A stretch of 64,000 nt of DNA from Bradyrhizobium elkanii WSM2783 (GTDB lineage Bacteria; Pseudomonadota; Alphaproteobacteria; Rhizobiales; Xanthobacteraceae). The translations under genes were made by a program, and so were the position numbers. Under the pieces are notes generated by a model. That model was not told the origin of the DNA and searched no databases. It saw only the letters and a list, made by a program, of their open reading frames with translations. Shown piece by piece: positions 34,854-42,977 of this stretch. Within the stretch, counting starts at the first letter, position 1; each line of letters opens with the position of its first letter. The stretch is taken from assembly GCF_000472865.1 (NCBI RefSeq), contig NZ_AXAP01000009.1, positions 104,974 to 168,973 of the forward strand, written 5' to 3'.

Positions 34854-35264
34854 TTATTGGCCGGCTGCGTCCACGACGCGGCACAGGTTATTGCTGACAC
34901 CCGGAGCCAATTGTCCGGGCGGCAAGACGAAGACCGCATCGACGCGGCTACCTCTGCCTTCCTTGCGGACGACGACTTGCAACGTTTGTGGTCGGCCGGA
35001 TCCGGTTGTTTCTTGCTGAGTGGTCAGCGTGCCAAGCTTTTTGTCCACGTTCACACCGACAAAGCCCTCTGCCAGAACGGCCCGGGAAACCTTGTCAAGG
35101 GCGACACTGGGATTGACTGATGGGAAAATCATCCAAGTCTTGTGGGTCATGCCCGTCACCATCGGAACGCCGGTGCTCTGGAAGTGCTCTGCGCAGCCAT
35201 CGGCCAGTGCGGGCATAGACGACAGAGCCATGAGCGTGAACACGCAAGTTATTCTTGTAAGCAT
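34854..35264 (-). CDS. Secreted protein of unknown function (136 residues)
   Basis: The ATG at 35264 opens MLTRITCVFTLMALSSMPALA, a clear signal peptide; a longer frame upstream is unlikely. The mature part reads MTHKTWMIFPSVNPSVALDK, then EGFVGVNVDKKLGTLTTQQ and VVVRKEGRGSRVDAVFVLPP. The alternating beta pattern resembles small periplasmic domains, but I do not recognise the family. It lies upstream of the second BA14K gene on the same strand. Confidence 0.7.
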   Translation of the reverse strand: MLTRITCVFTLMALSSMPALADGCAEHFQSTGVPMVTGMTHKTWMIFPSVNPSVALDKVSRAVLAEGFVGVNVDKKLGTLTTQQETTGSGRPQTLQVVVRKEGRGSRVDAVFVLPPGQLAPGVSNNLCRVVDAAGQ

Positions 35265-35750
35265 GCTTTCATAACCTGTTGGAGTAAGTCGGGAGGATTG
35301 AGACCAAACGCGCCGTGAGTCCATGGATGCCTTCGCATTCTGGATGGAGGCATTCGGATTTTGGCTAGTGCACGGAGTGATCCTGCAAGCGATCGGCGAT
35401 CTGGCCGACGTAGCAAACGCCGACGCTCGCCTTGCTACGTTCACCCGCAGGCGGAGCCCGCCTTCAACGAGCGCTGCGGGAATGGATCGGCGCTTTTTCG
35501 GAATAGAGGCCCCACGAATTAAATCGAATGTTATCTTTCGCGACTCGGTTGCGCGATCTGGATGTTTCGCTCGACGATTGGATATTGAGAGAAAGAATTG
35601 ATAGAAAGAGGCCTCGACCTGAGTTTGCCAAAGCTGTGCTAGCGTGGTGACGCGGGTCTGTGCCTCCGGCGGACGCCCCGAACGATGGATACTCGGTCTG
35701 GCGGGTGAGATCGGTTCGCGTCCAGCAAAAGTCCAATGGTCAGGATTTGC
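35265..35750. other. 486-bp intergenic region of lower GC
   Basis: No supported gene. An open frame from 35323 (MDAFAFWMEAFGFWLVHGVI) has no clear ribosome site and its second half looks random. The first part contains an imperfect direct repeat, TGGATGCCTTCGCATTC and TGGATGGAGGCATTCGG. The stretch 35480-35750 is noticeably AT-richer and leads into the lower-GC AraC gene. Confidence 0.45.
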
Positions 35751-36749
35751 ATGAACGAAGATGTACTCGCCGCACCTCCCACGCGATCAGGATCTTCGTT
35801 TCAAGAGTTGCTTGAAATACTCCAACCTCACGGGATCAATGCCCGCTCCTCGCCGAGGCCTAGCAAATCATTTCGTTGGCATGCGGATGTTGCAGTTGGA
35901 GCAGGAATTGACGTCGTAAGGGCGGAACTTTCTGCTGGTTGGGATTGGCGCTATTCATACGAGAATTCATCGGGAGAGCTTGCGATAAGCTTACTGAATG
36001 CCGGCAAGGCCGAAATGCTCATTGCAGGAAGGAACGTGCAACGAACACCCTCTGAAATCGCCATCGTATCGCTTCCGACGTTGCAAGAGCAGAGGGTCGA
36101 AGCGGTGGATGGGAGATACTCAAGTGTAACGCTAACGTTGCATACGGGTATGGTTACAAAGGCGCTGTCTGCGACGTTCGGGAGCACGGCACTGGAAGAT
36201 CTCAATTTGACACCAACAGTCGATTTGTCTACGGGCGCCGGGCAGATCCTTTTTCAGCTTGTTCGTGCCAGCATGACTGGCTTGTATGACGGGATCCTGG
36301 CACGCTCTCCGAAAGCCAGCGCTCTGCTCTCAGAAGCTGCGATACAGCTCATACTTGAAAATGTCCCCCATCGGCTGATCGACCGGTTGAGCCGCTACCC
36401 ACTGGATGCACCTCCTCGTTACATCAGGCGGGCTATCGAGTATATGCGGGCCAATCTTCATCTGCCGCTTACGATGGCCGATATTGCTGGGACGGTTGGT
36501 GTTAGCAGTCGATCGCTACAATTGGGATTTCGTAGAATCCACGGTATGACGCCTGTCGCCTATTTGCGAAGAATTCGACTTGAAGCGATCCACGATGAGC
36601 TATCGCGACCAGAGAACCTGCTTCCGGTAAGCGAAGTTGCACTGAAGTGGGGTTTTACTCACATGGGCCGTTTTGCATCGTTGTACCACTCCGCATTTGG
36701 CCTGTATCCGTCCGATACAGTCCGGCGAGCGCGAGGGTTCTGCGACTAA
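35751..36749 (+). CDS. AraC-family transcriptional regulator, lower GC than surroundings
   Basis: The start chosen at 35751 has AGGA 5 bp upstream; an ATG at 35736 is possible. The product is 332 residues with an N-terminal sensor domain and a C-terminal double helix-turn-helix: LTMADIAGTVGVSSRSLQLG, HGMTPVAYLRRIRLEA and SEVALKWGFTHMGRFASLYH. By eye its GC is about 50-55%, well below the window, and codon use is less biased, which suggests acquisition. It overlaps the convergent YciI gene by 4 bp. No obvious target operon is adjacent. Confidence 0.88.
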   Translation: MNEDVLAAPPTRSGSSFQELLEILQPHGINARSSPRPSKSFRWHADVAVGAGIDVVRAELSAGWDWRYSYENSSGELAISLLNAGKAEMLIAGRNVQRTPSEIAIVSLPTLQEQRVEAVDGRYSSVTLTLHTGMVTKALSATFGSTALEDLNLTPTVDLSTGAGQILFQLVRASMTGLYDGILARSPKASALLSEAAIQLILENVPHRLIDRLSRYPLDAPPRYIRRAIEYMRANLHLPLTMADIAGTVGVSSRSLQLGFRRIHGMTPVAYLRRIRLEAIHDELSRPENLLPVSEVALKWGFTHMGRFASLYHSAFGLYPSDTVRRARGFCD

Positions 36750-37147
36750 GAGGGTTCGCTGTCGTCAGCGGCCTCCGTCAGTGGAAAGGCTGTGCCCGGA
36801 AGATAGAGCGTGATCGGCCGGATCTCGTAGACCGCCGTTGGATTCACCCGACGCAGGTCGCGCGCGGCTTCGATCGCAGCCTCGTCGCTGGCGCAGTCGA
36901 CGACGTAAAAACCAAGCAGTTGCTCCTTGGTCTCGGCAAAGGGGCCGTCGATCACGACGCCGGCGCCCGGACCGCGCAAGGTGCGGGCTTTCCCGGTCTC
37001 GCCGAGCCGCGCCGCCGGCCCGAGGCGGCCTTCCTTGGTCAAGCGGTCATGGACCTTGTGCAGATCGACCATCAGTGCGGCATCTTCCTCCGGCGTCCAG
37101 GACATGACCTCCGTTTCGACGTGATAGGCGAGAATGGCGTAGAGCAT
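36746..37147 (-). CDS. YciI-like (YCII/DGPF domain) protein
   Basis: The 133-residue protein has the ferredoxin-like YCII fold signature, including the DGPF motif in VIDGPFAETKEQLLGFYVVD (about 66-85) and the closing AVYEIRPI strand. Members are small dehydratase-like or sigma-factor-linked proteins of mostly unknown role. ACGAGAGGTACCG precedes the ATG. Its 3' end overlaps the AraC gene tail. Confidence 0.88.
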   Translation of the reverse strand: MLYAILAYHVETEVMSWTPEEDAALMVDLHKVHDRLTKEGRLGPAARLGETGKARTLRGPGAGVVIDGPFAETKEQLLGFYVVDCASDEAAIEAARDLRRVNPTAVYEIRPITLYLPGTAFPLTEAADDSEPS

Positions 37148-37346
37148 CGGTACCTCTCGTTGCTAGATGGCCGGGTAAAGGACGCTTGCGGCAGACTGAA
37201 TCCGACAAATCGTCGTGGCCGGGCTACCCATTCTGAGCCGCCGCGTCCTTCATTTTTGTGCACGATGGCCGCTCGCGCCTTGTTTTGGCCGCAAGACGGG
37301 AATTCAACAAGCAAGTTAAAGTGTAAGCGTGTTCTGAGGTGTCCTT

Positions 37347-38096
37347 ATGGTGGCACTTGCGGAGACAGCTCCTTCTGATCTGGTCGACGAGCTCACCGCC
37401 CACGCGGTGGCCAGCATCGAGACGGCGGACCATTTCTCTTTTCCCTTCCCCCATATCGTCTTCCGCGATTTCTTTCCCGCAGATTTTTACCGGGATCTGG
37501 TGCGGAGCATTCCCACTGATGGATATGATCCGATCACTGGCACGGGCACCCGCATGGCGCTGCGGCTCTATGGCGAGAACGTAGAGAAGATCGATCCGTC
37601 ACTGCGACCCGCATGGGCTGCGGTATCGGTCATGTTGACCTCGATGGAGGTCGAGCATGCTGTACGGGACAGACTGGATGACGGGCTCGAAATTCGTGCT
37701 CGCGGCGACAAGGTGCCTCGCCCCGATGATTTGAAGCTGGTCGCGAAGCCGGTGCTCTACTGGGACCGGGACGGCTACCAGATCAAGCCGCATCCGGACA
37801 CACGCAAAAAGGTTGTGACAATGCAGCTCTATTGCCCGGCCGACAGCAGCCAGGAAGTGCTCGGCACGACGCTTTATCGGGCTTCCCTCAGAGGCCTGTT
37901 TCACGTCGGCTCCTATTGCCTTGAGCCTGTGAAAACCATCTCCTTCCTGCCCAATGTCGGCTATGCGTTCGTGGTCCTGAAGGCTTATCACTCGCTGACA
38001 AAGATGAGCTGGCACGGCCGGCCGCCCATTGAGACCGATCGGCCTCGGATATCCATCCTCAACACCTTCTACATGAACGAGGATGTCGGCTTCTGA
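37347..38096 (+). CDS. Putative 2-oxoglutarate/Fe(II) oxygenase (prolyl hydroxylase-like)
   Basis: The 249-residue protein has FPFPHIVFRDFFPADFYRDL (about 32-51) and the iron motif His149-x-Asp151 in KPHPDTRKKVVTMQLY, with a distal His in AYHSLTKMSWHG (215 or 223) and a following Arg that could bind 2-oxoglutarate. This matches the P4H-type dioxygenases that act on sugars, peptides or small molecules. GAGGTG lies 5 bp before the ATG. It is a lone gene; the target is unknown. Confidence 0.8.
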   Translation: MVALAETAPSDLVDELTAHAVASIETADHFSFPFPHIVFRDFFPADFYRDLVRSIPTDGYDPITGTGTRMALRLYGENVEKIDPSLRPAWAAVSVMLTSMEVEHAVRDRLDDGLEIRARGDKVPRPDDLKLVAKPVLYWDRDGYQIKPHPDTRKKVVTMQLYCPADSSQEVLGTTLYRASLRGLFHVGSYCLEPVKTISFLPNVGYAFVVLKAYHSLTKMSWHGRPPIETDRPRISILNTFYMNEDVGF

Positions 38097-38137
38097 TCTG
38101 GGCCGTGTACAGCCACGACGGCGCTGCGGCGCTGCTT

Positions 38138-38422
38138 TCAGAACTGGGCCGGTTGAGCGGGTGGACTGGGCCAATCCGATCGCAGGTTGTTCGGGTTATT
38201 CCTGTCGAACAAGTCCTGCCTTAAAATGCCGCTCGGGTAGGCATTGATTGATGGTGGCATTCTGCGGAGGTCACGGGTTGGCGCGACGATGACGCCGGGC
38301 CGAACGACACAATTGGCGGGATAGCCAACGGATTGGCAGTAAATTACGGCGCTCGCGCTTCCAGTGCTCGCAGCCGAGAAACCAATAATCAGCGACGCCG
38401 ACAAGGCAATCGATCGCTTCAT
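38138..38422 (-). CDS. Small secreted protein of unknown function (94 residues)
   Basis: A signal peptide (MKRSIALSASLIIGFSAAST) ends near ASA. The mature part has two cysteines in YCQSVGYPANCVVRPG, likely a disulfide, and a Pro/Asn-rich tail RNNPNNLRSDWPSPPAQP. Such Cys-x(8)-CV peptides are frequent as short envelope proteins in this group. It is convergent with the 2OG oxygenase gene. Confidence 0.7.
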   Translation of the reverse strand: MKRSIALSASLIIGFSAASTGSASAVIYCQSVGYPANCVVRPGVIVAPTRDLRRMPPSINAYPSGILRQDLFDRNNPNNLRSDWPSPPAQPAQF

Positions 38423-38637
38423 TTTTGCCTCCGTAGCTTGTCCACTCCCGTAGCTGATCCTCGGAAAAATGATCGCAAATGGAGTGCTGCGCTATGCCAA
38501 AGCGGCAAATGTCGAACCAAGGATTTCCGCTCCGGGTCCGTTTGCAGAAAGCCCAATAGCTACGCCGCCTGCGGATTTGACCGCATGCGAAAGTACATGC
38601 AACGCGTTGTTTTATCGTGATTTTTGGTGCTGAGCGA

Positions 38638-38711
38638 TGGAGCGGGTGAAGGGAATCGAACCCTCGTATTCAGCTTGGAAGGCTGCTGCTCTACCATTGA
38701 GCTACACCCGC
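38638..38711 (-). tRNA. tRNA-Gly (anticodon TCC)
   Basis: On the minus strand the 74 bases begin GCGGGTGTAGCTCAATGGTA and end GGTTCGATTCCC-TTCACCCGC-T-CCA. The acceptor stem GCGGGTG/CACCCGC pairs perfectly, the T arm is canonical, the anticodon loop reads CTTCCAA, and CCA is encoded. Confidence 0.97.
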
Positions 38712-38722
38712 ATATGAACGAT

Positions 38723-38751
38723 CCACTATCACGCCGGAAGGGCTGCCTCAA
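38723..38751 (-). promoter_or_regulatory. Candidate tRNA-Gly promoter
   Basis: On the minus strand TTGAGG is followed after 17 bp by TAGTGG, 11 bp before the tRNA 5' end. Distance and -35 element fit a stable-RNA promoter. Confidence 0.5.
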
Positions 38752-38803
38752 CCACCGTGAGGCGTTACGAACAGCCGGGTTCCGGCCGGTCCGCCTTGCG
38801 GCC

Positions 38804-38832
38804 TTAACAGGCGCCGATCGGCTCCCTATATT
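38804..38832 (+). promoter_or_regulatory. Near-consensus sigma-70 promoter of a mini-transcript
   Basis: TTAACA, a 17-bp spacer and TATATT give five of six consensus bases in each box with ideal spacing. Transcription should start near 38839, ten bases before an ATG and about 13 bases before the extended Shine-Dalgarno sequence. Confidence 0.65.
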
Positions 38833-38866
38833 GCGTGTCCCATCAACAATGAAAGGAGGTGATCCA

Positions 38867-38911
38867 GTGTCTTATCTCAAGCGCTGTCACCTCGCTGGGA
38901 TCGCCCGCTAA
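38867..38911 (+). CDS. 14-residue small ORF behind an extended Shine-Dalgarno sequence
   Basis: A GTG at 38867 opens MSYLKRCHLAGIAR and ends at TAA. Seven bases upstream of the GTG ends GGAGG, part of AAAGGAGGTGATCC at 38852-38865, which is perfectly complementary to the 14-nt 3' end of 16S rRNA (GGATCACCTCCTTT). An in-frame ATG at 38849 would add MKGGDP, with the ribosome site itself being translated. The unit has its own promoter (38804) and terminator (38973). The strong signal argues for real translation or for an RNA whose role is to bind 30S subunits. I do not recognise the peptide. Confidence 0.55.
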   Translation: MSYLKRCHLAGIAR

Positions 38912-38972
38912 GCAGTCCAAAGCTTGGCATCGGGGCGCTCTCAGCCCTGGACCAGCGAGCACGAGAATCGGG

Positions 38973-39005
38973 CGCGGCGGGAGCGATTCCGCCGCGTCTT
39001 TATTA
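38973..39005 (+). terminator. Intrinsic terminator of the sORF transcript
   Basis: CGCGGCGG and CCGCCGCG form a perfect 8-bp stem around GAGCGATT, followed by TCTTTATTATT. It would end an RNA of roughly 165 bases started at about 38839. Confidence 0.75.
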
Positions 39006-39063
39006 TTGCTGGATTGTCGCGCCAGACCACGGAAAGACACCGACGACAACGCTTGCGCTCTCG

Positions 39064-40758
39064 TCAGCGTTCCGGCAACCCGAGCTCGAGCAGTGTCTGC
39101 ATGGTTTGCTCGCCCATCGCGAGAAAAGCCGGGCTGGCATTCCGAGTTGGCAGTCCGATGTTGAGCGCCGTCGAATCGGGCCTCAACGCCATGGCCTTTG
39201 CCATCGCCGTCCTTGCCTCGTCCGGCTGGCCCAGGCGCTGATAGGCTACGGCCAGCAGCATATAGGGGCGTCCCGACGCCGGCGTGATGGCGATCGACCG
39301 CTGCAGCCAGGACACCGCTTCCTCGTTGCGGCCCATGAGTAGGGCGGTCCATCCCGCCCCGAGCATCCAGGTCCAGCGCGAAACTTCCGGCGTGTCGAAG
39401 CGATCGGCCTGCTTGAACGTTGCCAGCGCGTCCTCGAAGCGCCCCAATTGAAGCTGCGCCAGGCCGATGTGGTAGAGAACGAGCCCGTTCCACGGATCAA
39501 AACTCAATGCTTTCGCGCAAGCCACCAGACTTTCAACGAACTCGTTGGTCGCGGTCAGGAAGCGGCAATAGGCTTCCAGCACCGGAATGTAACGTGGCGT
39601 CGTCTGCCGCGCGCGCTCCAGCAGCGATCCGGCGTTGCGCTCCGCCGCCGCACGTTCGGCCGGCGCGTACCACGTCATCTGAATCCCGCGCAACTGAAGC
39701 GCGGCCAGCGCGATCTGCAGCTCGGTATTGACGGGCTCGGCGGCGAGCGCTTTTTCCAGCATCGTCTGCGCGGCGGCAAAACGTTCGCGTGTCGTTCGAT
39801 TGATCGAGGCTGTGGCTTGCTCGATCGCAACTTTGGCGTCGCCGGTCGCGGCTGGATGGGCGCCGGATTCCAGAAGTGCGTTAAGGCGCCGTGCCAGCGC
39901 ATGACCTGCTCCCGCGGCGAGCCGCGATTGCTGCAACTGCATGTCCAATTCGGTGGCGTCGACCGAAGCCGTAGCGACCGCCTGGACCTCGCCGGTGTTG
40001 GTCTGGATCATGCGTGCCCGCAAGATCCACGATTGCGGGCCTCTCTCCAGTTCGCCATTCAGCACGAAGTCCGACTGTGCCGAGGACGTGGACGTCGGCG
40101 CCGCTGCCACTGCGACGGCCCCAGGGGCGACCACGCGGATATTGTCGATCCTGGCCAAGCCATCGGTCAGGCGGTCGGTTACAGCCGCCGCCACGCCGGC
40201 CCCTCGGGGGTCGTTGCTCGCATCGACGATCGGCGTTAGCGCAATGGTCGGAGGCGGCCGCTTGAACATGAGATCGGGACGGAAGGTCGGAGCGGCCACC
40301 GCAAACCCGACAATCACGCAAAGGCCCGCTGCGGCGGCCGCAGCCACCGGCCGGCGCAGGCCGAATAGTCGCCCGGGTGTTGCAATCTCGCTCGCGGGTT
40401 CCGCGCCTGCGATTGGCTCGGCGCTTGCCTGCACGGGAACGCCAGGTGCTGGCGGTTTAACCGACACCTCGGCGGCGAACAGGTAGCCGCGGCCGGACAC
40501 GAGCTTGATCGTCTGGCGCCGGTCATCGCCCAGCGCGGTGCGAATCTCGCGGATGCATTGGAACAGGCTGTCTTCGCCGACATGGACGTTCGGCCAGACC
40601 GCCTCCATCAGCACTTCCTTGCTGAGGACCCGGCCCGGATTGGCGGCGAACAGCTGCAGCATCTCAAGCGCTTTCGGCCTGAGCTTGACCACCTCGCCAT
40701 CCGGACCGCGCAGTTCGGCGCGCTCCCGATCGAGCTCAAATCCGGCAAAACGAAACAC
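39064..40758 (-). CDS. CadC-like membrane regulator: winged helix, one membrane helix and TPR repeats
   Basis: The 564-residue protein starts with an OmpR-type winged helix (residues 1-97, FAANPGRVLSKEVLMEAVWP and VSGRGYLF). A Pro/Ala linker, one membrane helix (about 136-156) and a periplasmic region follow. The latter has a FlgO/adenylate cyclase-like segment (ALTPIVDASND, VTDRLTDGLARI) and TPR-type repeats at about 330-545. This architecture links an envelope signal to DNA binding by a membrane-tethered regulator. It is divergent from the AraC gene at 41066 across a 307-bp gap. Targets are unknown. Confidence 0.87.
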   Translation of the reverse strand: MFRFAGFELDRERAELRGPDGEVVKLRPKALEMLQLFAANPGRVLSKEVLMEAVWPNVHVGEDSLFQCIREIRTALGDDRRQTIKLVSGRGYLFAAEVSVKPPAPGVPVQASAEPIAGAEPASEIATPGRLFGLRRPVAAAAAAGLCVIVGFAVAAPTFRPDLMFKRPPPTIALTPIVDASNDPRGAGVAAAVTDRLTDGLARIDNIRVVAPGAVAVAAAPTSTSSAQSDFVLNGELERGPQSWILRARMIQTNTGEVQAVATASVDATELDMQLQQSRLAAGAGHALARRLNALLESGAHPAATGDAKVAIEQATASINRTTRERFAAAQTMLEKALAAEPVNTELQIALAALQLRGIQMTWYAPAERAAAERNAGSLLERARQTTPRYIPVLEAYCRFLTATNEFVESLVACAKALSFDPWNGLVLYHIGLAQLQLGRFEDALATFKQADRFDTPEVSRWTWMLGAGWTALLMGRNEEAVSWLQRSIAITPASGRPYMLLAVAYQRLGQPDEARTAMAKAMALRPDSTALNIGLPTRNASPAFLAMGEQTMQTLLELGLPER

Positions 40759-41065
40759 CCAGCCCCCGAAACTGCCCCAACCCCGCTAAAAATGGCGGAA
40801 AATCCGTCCCTTGGCGGCACATTCAGAAAATATCAGAAAAACTTCAGAACGCTACGGGCGCCGCATCAGGACGCCTGGCCGCCATCATGGGACGAATGCG
40901 GCCCGCCTTCTCGGCTCCGTGGGGCTGCGCGCCGGCGGGCGGGGCGGGGAGAGGCGGTGTTCCGGAAAGCAAGGGATCGGTTCGGGGCCCCCGGGTACCC
41001 GGCACACCGATCTCGCCCCGCTTTGGGACAAAGACGTTTTTTCATTCCTTTTCGATGAGACCCCT
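40759..41065. other. 307-bp divergent region, possibly with 5' coding sequence of the AraC gene
   Basis: The AraC frame is open from a TTG at 40811 but the 85 extra codons are Arg/Gly-rich and resemble frame read-through. The first 100 bp, with AAAATATCAGAAAAACTTCAG-like AT-rich sequence at 40829-40850, probably hold the divergent promoters. No other feature is visible. Confidence 0.4.
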
Positions 41066-42022
41066 GTGCTCAGCTTTACGACCGACGACATCGACCCCGA
41101 GCATCGCTTCGATCACTGGCGCGAGGTGCGCGGGAAAAGCCTGTTCGGTGTCACGATCGAGCTGCCGGCCGAGCGCCGCAACGATTTTCATGGGCGGTTT
41201 TCCGCGATCGATATCGGAGGAGCGGTCGTCTCGCGGATGCATGCCTCGTCCTATCGGGTCAGCCGAACCGAGGGCGATATCGCGCGGATGCCGGCCGACA
41301 GCCTGTGCATTGCGTGGCAGATGCGCGGGGCCGGCTGGATGGATGTCGGCCGGGGGCGGGGGCATCGTGTGGCCGACGGCGACATCGTCATCAACCATTC
41401 CGACACTCCGTTCGAGGGGACGCCGGAGCGTTCCGACGGGTTCGACTTCCTGATGCTGAAGATCCCCCTGGGGGGCGACGTTCTGCTGGGCGCGCCGGCC
41501 CATGATCTTTTCGCGGCGACGCTGTTGCAGAAGAGCCCGTTCTTCAGGGCACTCTCGGCGCTGTTTCATGCGTTGACGCAGGAGCCGCTTGATGTCGCCG
41601 ATCCGTCGGCAGAGATCACGCATGTCGCAAGATTGGCCATGCTGGCGCGGGGCCGTCTTTTGCCTGGCATGCCCGAGTGTCGCGCGGCGCTGCGCTCGGG
41701 CTTCTACTATGCCGCGCGCGACATTCTCGTCCGCGATCTGCACCAGCCGGGCTTGTCGCCCGCGGCCGTCGCGCAAGAACTCGGAATATCGCTGCGGCAG
41801 GTTCATGTGCTGTTCGAGCCGACGGGGCTCTCGTTCTCGCGCACGCTGACGGCCCTGCGGGTGCGCAAAGCGGGTGAACTGCTGGCAATGGCGCCGTCAC
41901 GGCCCGTCGCGGATGTCGCCTATGCCTGTGGCTTCGATAGCCTTGCAACATTTTATCGCGCCTTCCGAAACTCCTACGGCATGACGCCGCGCGACATGCG
42001 CGTTCGTGCGAACTGCGAGTGA
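41066..42022 (+). CDS. AraC-family transcriptional regulator with AraC_binding_2-type sensor domain
   Basis: From a GTG at 41066 the product is 318 residues. It opens LSFTTDDIDPEHRFDHWREV, the start of the sensor domain found in proteins related to the aldehyde/aromatic regulators of the NahR-independent AraC group. It ends with LSPAAVAQELGISLRQVHVL, LTALRVRKAGELLAM and VADVAYACGFDSLATFYRAF plus SYGMTPRDMR. The true start is uncertain (see the upstream region). It is divergent from the CadC-like gene; no adjacent target. Confidence 0.85.
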   Translation: MLSFTTDDIDPEHRFDHWREVRGKSLFGVTIELPAERRNDFHGRFSAIDIGGAVVSRMHASSYRVSRTEGDIARMPADSLCIAWQMRGAGWMDVGRGRGHRVADGDIVINHSDTPFEGTPERSDGFDFLMLKIPLGGDVLLGAPAHDLFAATLLQKSPFFRALSALFHALTQEPLDVADPSAEITHVARLAMLARGRLLPGMPECRAALRSGFYYAARDILVRDLHQPGLSPAAVAQELGISLRQVHVLFEPTGLSFSRTLTALRVRKAGELLAMAPSRPVADVAYACGFDSLATFYRAFRNSYGMTPRDMRVRANCE

Positions 42023-42278
42023 GCGGCTGTGGCGATTTCGCTGCAACCGCGCGGAGTTACGGTGGCGGTTGCGCATCAAATCGAGCGCGTGCGCGCATTG
42101 AGAAGACAGCCCGCCACCGTTTCTGTAAACGCCCGCAGGCATTTGGATTTTCGGATCATTCCCCGGAGAGGAATTGGCCGAGCCGCTCAGCGGCTCTTAC
42201 TGCTTGCCGACCATCAAGGTTTTCATCACCAAAATATTTTTAAATTTATTGCCTGCGGCGGACATCGGAGATCTTTCA
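42023..42278. other. 256-bp intergenic region with hairpin and AT-rich promoter-like stretch
   Basis: GAGCCGC-TCA-GCGGCTC at 42180-42196 is a perfect 7-bp hairpin followed by TTAC, possibly a weak terminator for the AraC gene. The sequence around 42230-42250 is very AT-rich and probably promotes the small genes that follow. Confidence 0.45.
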
Positions 42279-42401
42279 ATGGCGATCGATGCCGCTTCGC
42301 GAATTCGCGCGATCCGGCCGCCTCGCAATCCGTTATGCGCTGCTGTGCGGCGTAAATTGATCGAAAAGGAAGGCCAGTGTATCAAGCTGCACGAGATCTG
42401 A
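42279..42401 (+). CDS. Possible 40-residue basic small protein
   Basis: An ATG at 42279 lies 9 bp after CGGAG and opens MAIDAASRIRAIRPPRNPLC, then AVRRKLIEKEGQCIKLHEI before TGA. It ends 15 bp before the next small gene, so the two may be co-transcribed. Only the ribosome site, an AT-rich upstream stretch and the position support it. Confidence 0.35.
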   Translation: MAIDAASRIRAIRPPRNPLCAAVRRKLIEKEGQCIKLHEI

Positions 42402-42416
42402 GCGCAGGGAAGAGAA

Positions 42417-42713
42417 ATGGCGGCAGGGGATTTGGACGTTCTGATTCGGTCGATGGCCAAGAAGCAGGTCAAGGCCCTAACCGATGCCGCCAAGAAACAG
42501 CATGGCCGTCTCATGGGAATGGCCGCCAAGGCCAAGGACAAGGAGACCAGGGACCGCCATAAGCACCTTGCCAAGAACACGCTCGCCTCCGCGGCGGCGG
42601 CGGCGAGGCGGCTGCAGATCACGGCGGAGAATGCGGCTGACAGTTATGCGCGATCGATGAAGGCCGCGAAAGAAATGCCGCCGGCAAAGCCGGTCAAAAA
42701 GAAAAAGAACTGA
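42417..42713 (+). CDS. Lysine/alanine-rich 98-residue protein
   Basis: AGGGAAGAG precedes the ATG. The product is largely helical and very basic: LIRSMAKKQVKALTDAAKKQ, then KHLAKNTLASAAAAARRLQI and a tail PPAKPVKKKKN. It could be a nucleic-acid-binding or histone-like small protein, but the family is unknown to me. It stands alone before the TetR gene. Confidence 0.65.
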   Translation: MAAGDLDVLIRSMAKKQVKALTDAAKKQHGRLMGMAAKAKDKETRDRHKHLAKNTLASAAAAARRLQITAENAADSYARSMKAAKEMPPAKPVKKKKN

Positions 42714-42935
42714 CTTCGGCCCGTGGCACAGCGTCGCGAGCGCGCCCGCCCGCGCAGCCCATCGCGGCGTCCGATCGAGTAGATGGTGCCCGCGAGAACG
42801 CCAGGCGATCGATGGAATACACAAACATTTCAATCGGTTCTGCGTGATTTGCGGCGGCCATTTTCGGCCGCCGGTGCGACAATCGATACCTCATGAAATG
42901 AACCGACATCAGGAAATCGTTACTTGAATTAAAAC

Positions 42936-42947
42936 ACGAACGTTCGT
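42936..42947. promoter_or_regulatory. Putative TetR operator of the efflux operon
   Basis: ACGAACGTTCGT is a perfect 12-bp palindrome, 30 bp before the TetR start, in an AT-rich stretch (TTGAATTAAAACACG precedes it). TetR proteins next to RND pumps usually bind such sites. Confidence 0.55.
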
Positions 42948-42977
42948 ATTGGATCGGCCTCCGATGAAGGGCGCCAA

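Noticed and set aside
35323..35601. 92-codon frame MDAFAFWMEAFGFWLVHG...
   Set aside because: No ribosome site, and the second half looks random; kept only as a note in the intergenic entry.
38852..38866. Fragment of a 16S rRNA gene on the minus strand
   Set aside because: The match stops after about 16 bases and is followed by a start codon at ideal distance; it is better explained as an extended Shine-Dalgarno sequence.
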